Assembly (NCBI GenBank): GCA_003645825.1 | Contig: QNCQ01000131.1 | Location: 1 to 5,728 of the forward strand | Direction of reading: 5' to 3' | Length of the DNA: 5,728 nucleotides | Origin: Fidelibacterota bacterium | Lineage (GTDB): Bacteria > Fidelibacterota > UBA2242 > B5-G15 | Part shown: positions 1 through 5,242 of the stretch, in pieces | Numbering within the stretch: the stretch's first letter is position 1 | Layout: each line of letters begins with the position of its first letter | Position numbers and translations under genes: made by a program | The notes under the pieces: model-generated | Seen by the model: the letters and a program-made list of their open reading frames with translations, nothing else | Database searches by the model: none | What the model was told of the DNA's origin: nothing

Positions 1-209
1 CACTCAGGATTAACAGATATAAAGGGGGTGTTACTCCACTAAAAATAGCTTATGAAGCAGGTGATAAGAGCAAAATTGATTATAACAAACTCATTAAATT
101 TAAACCTGTAATACTTGATCTTTTCAGCTCAGATTATTGTAAAATGTCTCCCCAAAGTGTATACCATGTTCCTGAATCAGACAGAATAAGGGGGTACGTT
201 TGTTCATAG
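1..209 (+). CDS. 3' end of a probable integrase-core transposase gene (5' part outside window)
   Basis: An open frame enters from the left edge and ends at TAG 207-209, giving about 68 residues. Near its start it reads RINRYKGGVTPLKIAYEAG and later KPVILD. A basic segment followed by GG-x-TP and then a hydrophobic 'PVxLD' segment resembles the C-terminal end of DDE/integrase-core transposases, where a 'YN..R..GG.TP' region follows the catalytic core. The catalytic residues would lie upstream, outside the window. Codons 15-119 align without gaps to a second fragment on the minus strand (2075-1971) with 16 of 35 identical residues. That supports real coding origin and a multicopy mobile family. 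The exact IS family is not recognised, and whether the copy is intact cannot be judged here. The transposase assignment is inference from motif style plus the duplicated fragment. Confidence 0.5.
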   Translation, partial: LRINRYKGGVTPLKIAYEAGDKSKIDYNKLIKFKPVILDLFSSDYCKMSPQSVYHVPESDRIRGYVCS

Positions 210-532
210 ATATGTATGTTCATTATACAACAGATTTTATTAATGATGTTATTCTTGCCCATGCTTTTAACATGAGTACTCGTAAGATAACAGTATGGTC
301 TAAATCCAAGATAAGTAAGGTAAAAATAATAGCAGGAGATGAGCTCAAAGGTTTTTCCACGGGCAGGCAAGTTTATTCATCCTGGTTCCAGCTTACAATA
401 CTATCTCTAGCATCTCTTTCAGACTTTGATTATGATTCCCCATTTGAGTATCGACATAGATTGAGAACCGTTAATATGCCGAAAAGCTTCTTGCGAAATT
501 TATGTGAATTTCTAAGGCGATATTCAGGATAG
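200..532 (+). CDS. orphan ORF, 110 codons, unknown function
   Basis: The ORF opens with TTG at 200, preceded by AAGGGGGT (188-195), one mismatch from a consensus Shine-Dalgarno and well spaced. In-frame ATG codons at 212 and 272 are alternative starts. It overlaps the end of the transposase-like frame by ten bases, so it could be translationally coupled to it. The product would be basic and mixed alpha/beta in composition, with no signal peptide, no clear membrane segment and no motif I recognise; one stretch reads SPFEYRHRLR near residues 80-89. The region is AT-rich and a minus-strand frame is also open across 134-370, so chance is a real alternative. It could also be a frameshifted or decayed piece of the neighbouring mobile element. 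An AT-rich hairpin begins about 12 bases after the stop. No function is proposed. Confidence 0.3.
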   Translation: MFIDMYVHYTTDFINDVILAHAFNMSTRKITVWSKSKISKVKIIAGDELKGFSTGRQVYSSWFQLTILSLASLSDFDYDSPFEYRHRLRTVNMPKSFLRNLCEFLRRYSG

Positions 533-544
533 ATAGATGAAAAA

Positions 545-574
545 CAGGTGAATAAAATTATGATTTTATTCCTG
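545..574. other. AT-rich hairpin downstream of the orphan ORF
   Basis: AATAAAAT (551-558) and ATTTTATT (563-570) are perfect inverted complements around a TATG loop. The outer CAGG (545-548) pairs with CCTG (571-574) if two bases (549-550) are bulged out; alternatively G550-C571 extends the inner stem to nine pairs. It begins 12 bases after the stop at 532 and could mark the 3' end of that transcript. No U-run follows (the next bases are AAAAGG), so it is not a standard intrinsic terminator. Confidence 0.35.
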
Positions 575-963
575 AAAAGGCATGAAAGCTTGCAAACAGA
601 GATACCTCTATGCTTACTGATTTCAACAGAATTCTATTGCATTGCCAAAATTTTGATTGTTATTTATTGTTAAGCTATTATTTTTTACAGTGTCTTTTTC
701 CAGATTAATGTTCTTGTTGGTTGTGTCAATTTTCACGGAGAGTGAGGAGGTGGCACTTTAAAAAGAAGGTTTTTACTGAATAAGATTTTGGATAGAATTG
801 CTAATTTAATTGGAACATTCGGGCGTTAGAGTTCGAGGATTGGTGAGACAGGTAATTCATAAGCCCGGAGAGTGATTCTAATTATGCGGGACAGAGTGTG
901 ACGGTTTCGGAAAACAGTGCAAAATGGAAGGTTGAATTATTCTGATCGTTTTCTTTTGAAGGA

Positions 964-972
964 TGGTACAAT
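964..972 (+). promoter_or_regulatory. possible extended -10 promoter for the SIMPL gene
   Basis: TGG followed by TACAAT matches the TGn-extended -10 pattern with five of six bases of the TATAAT hexamer. The corresponding -35 position (about 944-949) is a poor match, which extended -10 promoters tolerate. Transcription would start near 979, giving a leader of about 36 bases before the ATG at 1015. This is a single short match in AT-rich DNA. Confidence 0.35.
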
Positions 973-1014
973 TAAATAAACTATTAACCATGTCAATAAA
1001 AAAAGGAGGAAGAA

Positions 1015-1647
1015 ATGGGTGAATTGAGAGTTCGTGGAAAAAGCTTGGTTAGTGCCGAACCTGACCTGGTGATTCTCTCTTTCACAGTTAAAGTTTTCGA
1101 TAAAGAGTATGACAATTGTATCCAGAATCTAAACAAAAAGGTAGAGTATCTCAGACAAAATATAGTTGCATGTGGGTTAAACAGGAAGGATCTGAAAACC
1201 AGTGATTTTAACGTGTATGTAAAAACAAAAGAGGATGTCTATACAAACTCATATAAGACCGTAGGCTATGAGGCATATCATGAGCTACACATAGAGTTAC
1301 CTATGGACAGAGAGTTATTGAACAAGGTGCTTGAGTATGTGGCTAAAGGTCACAGTGGAACCATGATAGATATTTCGTTTTCTGTGAGCGAGACAGATTC
1401 TGTCAAGAAGAGGGCAATGATTGAAGCTGTTCAGAATGCAAAGGAAAATGCCAGGATATTGGCTTCAGAAGCTGGGGTGAAACTGGGGAGAATCATAAGG
1501 ATAGACCACGGATTTACAGAGATCAGGGTGTCTGAGAGAAGATATAGAGCGTTATGTGAACAGAGCCCGAGTTATAATGTGGATATTGAGCCCATGGATC
1601 TGGGTTATGAGGATGTGGTAACAATCACATATGAAATAATTGACTAA
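1015..1647 (+). CDS. SIMPL domain-containing protein (DUF541 family)
   Basis: This 210-residue protein spans one SIMPL (DUF541, PF04402) domain almost end to end. The N-terminal ELRVRGKSLVSAEPDLVIL is the typical opening 'V.G.g.v...PD...l' of the family. The usual 'GL...D..T..F.V' segment is present around residues 54-67 (GLNRKDLKTSDFNVYV). The helix near residues 130-155 (KKRAMIEAVQNAKENARILA) is the family's conserved Ala/Lys-rich helix, followed by 'aGVKLGRIIRID'. The ATG at 1015 is preceded by AAAGGAGGA (1002-1010), a strong ribosome binding site. There is no signal peptide or membrane segment, so the product should be cytoplasmic. Many Gram-negative relatives are secreted (E. coli YggE, a periplasmic/outer-membrane-linked stress protein), while shorter leaderless forms are common in Firmicutes and other anaerobes. 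The molecular role of the family is poorly known; family members form oligomeric rings. The gene stands alone, flanked by long non-coding mobile-element debris. Confidence 0.88.
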   Translation: MGELRVRGKSLVSAEPDLVILSFTVKVFDKEYDNCIQNLNKKVEYLRQNIVACGLNRKDLKTSDFNVYVKTKEDVYTNSYKTVGYEAYHELHIELPMDRELLNKVLEYVAKGHSGTMIDISFSVSETDSVKKRAMIEAVQNAKENARILASEAGVKLGRIIRIDHGFTEIRVSERRYRALCEQSPSYNVDIEPMDLGYEDVVTITYEIID

Positions 1648-1702
1648 TAGTTTGCAAGCATCCTGTAGAACCATTTTCAATGTAAGTCTTTTTTCTAAGG
1701 GG

Positions 1703-1880
1703 GTGCGACAACAAGTGAAAAACTTTTGTAGGTTAAAAGTCCAGAAAGGAACATATTGACAATCTGGTTTTTTGGTTAAGTAGAAGCAATATTCTAAAAG
1801 GGGAAAAAGTATTTGGGAATGTGACGACACGGAAAACGCTGGAGAGACTGGTGATGTACCAGGAACTTAAGAAAGTTTAA
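1703..1880 (+). mobile_element. possible 5' fragment of a group II intron (domain I start), truncated
   Basis: The stretch begins GTGCGAC, the canonical GUGYG start of bacterial group II introns. It is followed by a small stem (ACAACAAG with CUUUUGU around GAAAAA, one bulge) and then AGGTTAAAAGTCC. This order of elements resembles the first ~40 bases of known bacterial introns such as RmInt1. Further possible helices follow: CCAGA/TCTGG (1741-1745/1763-1767), CTGGT/ACCAG (1848-1852/1858-1862) and AACTT/AAGTT (1864-1868/1873-1877). No intron-encoded reverse transcriptase and no domain V-like hairpin is visible downstream, so it would be a remnant, ending near the decayed transposase. The similarity is from memory of family patterns, not an alignment. 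A chance structured leader is the alternative, and the right boundary is approximate. Confidence 0.35.
1741..1773 (+). terminator. weak terminator-like hairpin after the SIMPL gene
   Basis: CCAGA (1741-1745) and TCTGG (1763-1767) form a five-pair stem with a 17-base loop, followed directly by TTTTTT (1768-1773). The U-run is good but the stem is short and the loop long. It starts 93 bases after the SIMPL stop and may end that transcript. The same bases fall inside the group II intron-like stretch, so the pairing may instead belong to an intron helix. Confidence 0.25.
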
Positions 1881-1919
1881 AAGTAAATATCAAAATAAAG
1901 CTGTAAAATAATAACTGAT

Positions 1920-2141
1920 TCAGGTACGGGTACATTTTAGGATTAGTTTTTTCGTAGCTGGGGGACGAGGGCCGAAGATTATGGATTTAAAGTCAATCAG
2001 CTTAAAGAGATTGATGAAGTTACTGTTTTTCGCTTCGTAGCCTATTTGTGGGGATATAACGCCACCTTTACATCTTTTGCTGAATGTATTGAAATAGACC
2101 ATACGTGTGTAGTATTTACATAGAAGGTCCGGTTTGTTTCT
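1920..2141 (-). pseudogene. decayed transposase C-terminal fragment, homologous to the left-edge transposase
   Basis: A minus-strand frame is open from 2141 to TGA at 1920-1922. It reads KYYTRMVYFNTFSKRCKGG and continues SPQIGYEA, then KLIDFK. The 'YFNT' followed by a basic segment and GG resembles the end of integrase-core transposases ('YYNt.R...GG.TP'). Codons 2075-1971 align gap-free with the fragment at 15-119 on the plus strand: 16 of 35 residues are identical, including KGGV, YEA, KLI and FK. In the usual GG-x-TP position it has ISP. The frame is closed by a stop at 2142-2144, and I find no convincing upstream transposase sequence in other minus-strand frames. It is therefore a remnant, not a working gene. 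It lies opposite in orientation to the left copy, with tails facing each other across the SIMPL gene. Confidence 0.5.
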
Positions 2142-2321
2142 TTATGATGTCATTCTATATCCAGAAATTTATCTTCGACAATTCTACGAAGGGTTCCCGC
2201 ATCGTCATCGTGGGTTTTTATCTGAGAGGTACCTCTTGAGAGGAAACGTTAGAATTCTTTCCTTATCATTTCCCTTTGTATACCCTGCGAATGAACTGTA
2301 CAGATTTAAAGAGAAGAGAGA

Positions 2322-2350
2322 TTGACAAAAAAATATGTCTACGTTATATT
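2322..2350 (+). promoter_or_regulatory. strong sigma-70-type promoter of the MFS-PadR operon
   Basis: The -35 element is TTGACA (2322-2327), a perfect match. The spacer is 17 bases and AT-rich. The -10 element is TATATT (2345-2350), five of six consensus bases. Transcription should start near 2357, leaving a leader of about 60 bases before the GTG at 2417. A promoter this close to consensus would be very active unless repressed, which fits the palindrome lying over its start site. Confidence 0.85.
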
Positions 2351-2352
2351 AT

Positions 2353-2378
2353 ATCGTATTTCGATATCGTGATACGAT
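2353..2378. promoter_or_regulatory. 26-bp palindromic operator, probable PadR binding site
   Basis: The outer arms ATCGTAT (2353-2359) and ATACGAT (2372-2378) are exact inverted complements. The centre CGATATCG (2362-2369) is itself a perfect palindrome on the same axis. Only two base pairs of each half fail, so 22 of 26 positions obey the symmetry. The motif ATATCGT also recurs as a direct repeat at 2351-2357 and 2364-2370, 13 bases apart. It starts two bases after the -10 element and covers the predicted transcription start, the classic position for a repressor operator. The PadR-family gene in the same operon is the obvious candidate to bind it. Known PadR sites are also dyads (for example ATGT-n8-ACAT), but this sequence differs. 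That PadR binds here is inference. Confidence 0.75.
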
Positions 2379-2416
2379 TTGAATGATGCTTCAGAGAAAG
2401 AGGAAAGGAGTCTCGC

Positions 2417-3616
2417 GTGCAAAACAAAGAGAAACACAAACTGGGCAGAAATGTCATCTCCTTGGGGATGGTTTCGCTTTTCACAGATCTCTCAAGCCAG
2501 ATGGTCTACCCTCTTATTCCCTCTTTTCTCTCCGCTATGGGAGTTCCTCCAAGCTATCTGGGCGTGATTGAAGGCGTAGCGGAGTCCACCGCTTCTTTGC
2601 TGCGGACTGTCTTTGGACGACTATCAGATAAACTCAAAAAGAGAAAAATATTCATCCTGTTTGGATACGGCTTATCTGCCATCTCCAGACCGTTTTTTTA
2701 TATTGCCAGCAGCTGGTTCACGGTTCTCACCATCCGGTTCGCAGACAGGGTAGGAAAGGCTGCCAGAACACCTGCAAGAGATGCTCTTATATCAGCTTCT
2801 ATACATCCATCAATTAAAGGAAAAGCCTTTGGTTTTCATCGAGCAATGGACAGGATTGGAGCTATCCTGGGACCACTACTTGCCATGCTAATACTTAACC
2901 TGCTTTCAGACTCTATTACAGAACTAAAAGCGTTAAGAATCACCTTCCTTATCTCTGTAATACCAGCTTTTATAGCTCTTTTTTTCATAAGGTTTGCACA
3001 GGAGGTTAGGTCTGAGACAACGATCCAGTCCAGCATCCATAAGAGTGGCATTTTGAGCACTCCATTTATTCTGTTCCTCATCGCTAATGCTTTTTTTACC
3101 CTTGGGAATTCATCAAATGCATTCCTTATCTTAAAAGCTCAGGAGGTTGGAATTACAACAGTCTTTGTTCCAGCTCTCTGGATTGTATATAATACCGTGT
3201 GCACAATTTCCTCCCCTATATTAGGTTCTCTCTCTGATAAAATTGGAAGGAAACCAATAATTGGATTCTCATTTATCTACTACGCTTTTATCTATATTCT
3301 CTTTGGCTTTGCCTCTAAAACGTGGATGATGTGGGTTCTCTTTGCTGCGTATGGAATATTCTATGGGTTGTCTGAAGGAGTGTTTAGAGCCTATATTGCT
3401 GACATAGTTGAAGAAGAAAACAGAGCCACAGCTTACGGTCTGCTGAATACCATAATAGGTGTATTTCTGCTACCGGCATCGGTACTGATGGGGGTGGTAT
3501 GGACAAAATTCAACTCCCAGATAGCATTCTTCATGGGTGCAGGATTTGGGATAATAGGATTTCTGACTTACCTCGTAAGTCTGCTAACAGCTCATAACAT
3601 AAGAAAAAGCGAGTGA
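2417..3616 (+). CDS. MFS transporter, probable 12-TM drug or metabolite efflux protein
   Basis: The 399-residue protein is very hydrophobic with about 12 membrane segments in two halves, the usual major facilitator size. The first half carries a motif A-like loop, GRLSDKLKKRK (67-77), between helices 2 and 3. The second half has the cleaner GSLSDKIGRKP (270-280). Between helices 4 and 5, RFADRVGKAARTPARDALI (107-125) matches a signature of a widespread MFS subgroup ('RF.DR.GKG.R..PRDALI'), followed by GFHRAMDRIGAILGPLLA (139-156). The opening VSLFTDLSSQMVYPLIP (19-35) is also typical of that subgroup. The start is GTG at 2417, chosen because GGAG (2407-2410) sits six bases before it. The cytoplasmic-membrane protein likely exports small compounds by proton antiport. 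The substrate cannot be read from sequence. The PadR gene four bases downstream points to a substrate-inducible efflux operon, a common PadR arrangement. Confidence 0.88.
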   Translation: MQNKEKHKLGRNVISLGMVSLFTDLSSQMVYPLIPSFLSAMGVPPSYLGVIEGVAESTASLLRTVFGRLSDKLKKRKIFILFGYGLSAISRPFFYIASSWFTVLTIRFADRVGKAARTPARDALISASIHPSIKGKAFGFHRAMDRIGAILGPLLAMLILNLLSDSITELKALRITFLISVIPAFIALFFIRFAQEVRSETTIQSSIHKSGILSTPFILFLIANAFFTLGNSSNAFLILKAQEVGITTVFVPALWIVYNTVCTISSPILGSLSDKIGRKPIIGFSFIYYAFIYILFGFASKTWMMWVLFAAYGIFYGLSEGVFRAYIADIVEEENRATAYGLLNTIIGVFLLPASVLMGVVWTKFNSQIAFFMGAGFGIIGFLTYLVSLLTAHNIRKSE

Positions 3617-3620
3617 CAAA

Positions 3621-3956
3621 ATGGAGGAAAACAAAAAAGATTTCCCCGAGAAGCTCATACGGAAGTTTGTCTTAGGATTCATAAATCTACATATACTCTA
3701 CCATGCCAGGAAAGAACCCATATACGGTAAAGAATTCAAAAAAGAGCTAAAAAGACACGGATATGACATTTCCTTTGGAACTTTGTATCCTATATTCCAT
3801 AATCTTGAAAAGGAAGGAATTTTAAAAGCGGAAAAGAGAAAAGTCCACGGCAAAATAAGGAAATACTACTCTATAACGGAGAAAGGAGAAAAAATCTTTA
3901 TCTATTCAAAGGAAAGAGCAAAAGAGCTTTTAAACGAATTATTTAAAGAAAACTAA
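3621..3956 (+). CDS. PadR-family transcriptional regulator
   Basis: The 111-residue protein is a single winged helix-turn-helix of the PadR type (PF03551). Helix 1-2 runs to 'ILYHARKEPIYGKEF' (25-39), where the family has 'IL..L...p.yGyel'. The recognition region is ISFGTLYPIFHNLEKEGIL (50-68), matching the conserved 'G.LYP.L..LE..GLi'. The wing follows, then KYYSITEKGEKIF (81-93), the family's 'r.yYriT..G...l'. A short C-terminal helix (94-111) probably makes the dimer; the long C-terminal domain of PadR subfamily 2 (Vir-type) is absent. The ATG at 3621 is four bases after the transporter stop and has no strong ribosome binding site, so translation is probably coupled. It likely represses its own operon through the palindrome at 2353-2378, with the transporter substrate or a phenolic/drug-like ligand as inducer, as in LmrR or PadR. 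The ligand is unknown. Confidence 0.88.
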   Translation: MEENKKDFPEKLIRKFVLGFINLHILYHARKEPIYGKEFKKELKRHGYDISFGTLYPIFHNLEKEGILKAEKRKVHGKIRKYYSITEKGEKIFIYSKERAKELLNELFKEN

Positions 3957-4014
3957 GTAAAACTATAATATCTGAAACTATTGTGAACCTTATTTTTGCG
4001 TTTACGCTCAGGAA

Positions 4015-5241
4015 TCATCCTTTACCATACTTTCTCAACACCTCCAATACATAGTCGATATCATACTCAGTATGATCACAGGATATTTGAAATCTTATCT
4101 CCTCATCCCCCTTAGGGACAACCGGGTAGCTTAGTCCTGTCACCAGAACCCCATTTTCCTGCAAGTACCTGACAAGTGCTGCCGTCTTTTTCGTATCCCT
4201 CACCATAAGCGGTACGATCGGATGATCGCTCTCGATAATCTCAAATCCCAGTTCTTTTAAACCTTTCTCAAATCTCTTCGTTAGAGCCCTCAACTTTTCC
4301 AGAAGTTTTCTTCCCTCTTCACTATCAAGAATCTCGACAGCTTTCAGTGCAGCAGCTGCTTCTGATGGAGTAATTGGGTTCGAGTAAACATAAAATGGTG
4401 CTTTTTCTCTTAAGTATCTTATAAGAGTTTTGCTGCCCACAAGGTATCCACCATTGACTCCAAATGCCTTTCCAAGAGTCCCTATTAAAATATCCACCTT
4501 AGCCCCGGTGTACTCTTCAGTCCCTCTCCCTGTATTACCAAAAGCCCCAACCCCATGCGAATCGTCAACCACAACAAGAATATTCTCCTCAAAATCTTTA
4601 TCATACTCATTTGCAAGCCTCATGATCACGTCAAGCGGCGCATAATCCCCCCTCATGCTGAAAATACCGTCTGTAACTATTATGAGTCTCTTCGCATTTC
4701 CTCTTGAGTATTTTATCTGGTTTTCAAGTTCGATCATATCCAGGTGTTTGTAAATCAGTTTCTCTTTGGGGCGAGCAAGCCTTATGGCGTTAATTATACA
4801 ATTATGATTCAACTCATCGCTTATAACGATGGAATCGCCCGTTATTAGAGGAGTCAGTATCCCCATAACCGTAGAATAGGCCGAACTGAAAATAATACAG
4901 TCTTCCCTGCCGTGAAATTCTGCCAGTTTTCTTTCAAGTTCCCTATGGTGTTTATACGTCCCGCTTATAAATCTTACTGCACCAGGACCAACACCATAGT
5001 CTCTCGCTGTCTCCTCCTCAGCCTTAATGAGTTCCTCCCTCAAAGACATGCCCAAGTAAGAATTGGAATTCATCTTTATAAACTCTTTATCACCAAAGCC
5101 TTCCAGAATATACCTTGGCCCCTTTTCTCTCTCTGCTTTTTTTACTTTCGTTATTATTTTTTCTTCTCCTTTAGCCCTCCCAGACTCCTCAAGCTCCTTG
5201 ATCTCAATTGATAACGCATTTAACAACTTCTCAATTGGCAT
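4015..5241 (-). CDS. kbl: glycine C-acetyltransferase (2-amino-3-ketobutyrate CoA ligase)
   Basis: This PLP enzyme of the alpha-oxoamine synthase family (fold type I) joins 2-amino-3-oxobutyrate and CoA to give glycine plus acetyl-CoA. The 408 residues exceed E. coli KBL (398) by a slightly longer charged N-terminus. Visible landmarks are NSNSYLGMS (58-66), VRFISGTYKHH.ELE (89-103), SDELNH (141-146) with H146 as the probable ring-stacking residue, TDGIFSMRGD (190-199), DDSHGVGAFGNTGRG (226-240) with D226 and H229 contacting the cofactor, and GTLGKAFG (254-261) with K258 as the Schiff-base lysine. The C-terminal domain has TGLSYPVVPKG (368-378), close to the KBL form 'TGF.YPVVPKG'. The ATG at 5241 has GGAGG at 5255-5251, lying inside the end of the dehydrogenase gene, and the intergenic gap is one base. 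The related biotin synthesis enzyme BioF is the alternative, but the threonine dehydrogenase partner and the YPVVPKG motif favour KBL. Confidence 0.9.
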   Translation of the reverse strand: MPIEKLLNALSIEIKELEESGRAKGEEKIITKVKKAEREKGPRYILEGFGDKEFIKMNSNSYLGMSLREELIKAEEETARDYGVGPGAVRFISGTYKHHRELERKLAEFHGREDCIIFSSAYSTVMGILTPLITGDSIVISDELNHNCIINAIRLARPKEKLIYKHLDMIELENQIKYSRGNAKRLIIVTDGIFSMRGDYAPLDVIMRLANEYDKDFEENILVVVDDSHGVGAFGNTGRGTEEYTGAKVDILIGTLGKAFGVNGGYLVGSKTLIRYLREKAPFYVYSNPITPSEAAAALKAVEILDSEEGRKLLEKLRALTKRFEKGLKELGFEIIESDHPIVPLMVRDTKKTAALVRYLQENGVLVTGLSYPVVPKGDEEIRFQISCDHTEYDIDYVLEVLRKYGKG

Positions 5242-5242
5242 T

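Larger units (their letters stand above)
533..1014. other. intergenic region, no gene seen
   Basis: All six frames are broken here and I see no plausible small gene, tRNA or rRNA. The stretch holds the hairpin at 545-574, two motifs at 724-744 and 897-919 that loosely resemble each other (TGTCA or TGTGAC, then CGGA, then GTG), a short complementary pair CCCG/CGGG around 864-890, and a possible extended -10 promoter at 964-972. The neighbouring transposase-like frame and the lack of coding suggest mobile-element flanks or decayed DNA. That is inference. Confidence 0.5.
1648..2321. other. long intergenic region rich in decayed mobile-element sequence
   Basis: No intact gene is supported between the SIMPL stop and the transporter promoter. 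The stretch holds a possible group II intron 5' fragment (1703-1880), a CCAGA/TCTGG hairpin with a T6 run inside that fragment, a minus-strand transposase tail (1920-2141), a weak five-pair stem CCCGC/GTGGG with five Ts at 2196-2219, and a 12-bp perfect palindrome AGAGGTACCTCT at 2225-2236. A plus-strand frame at 2134-2325 is open but starts with TTG, has no ribosome binding site and resembles nothing I know. Confidence 0.55.

Noticed and set aside
1552..1830. Minus-strand open frame across the SIMPL 3' end
   Set aside because: It overlaps a well-supported gene on the other strand and shows no recognisable protein features.
2142..2320. Upstream continuation of the minus-strand transposase fragment in other frames (for example a frame reading GTLRRIVEDKFLDIE)
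   Set aside because: The piece is short, ends in a stop and does not show the spacing or motifs expected just upstream of the YFNT segment, so I cannot support it as transposase.
2134..2325. Plus-strand open frame of 63 codons before the MFS promoter
   Set aside because: It starts at TTG without a ribosome binding site, partly overlaps the -35 element, and its translation resembles no protein I know; the region is mobile-element debris.
2379..2571. Two short plus-strand frames at the start of the MFS gene
   Set aside because: They are out-of-frame shadows of the clearly coding MFS gene, whose GTG start has the properly spaced GGAG.
3957..4014. Possible bidirectional terminator between padR and kbl
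   Set aside because: The only hairpin is GCG-TTTA-CGC, three to four pairs, and its T-run precedes rather than follows the stem on the plus strand; nothing follows on the minus strand, where the flank is A-rich.
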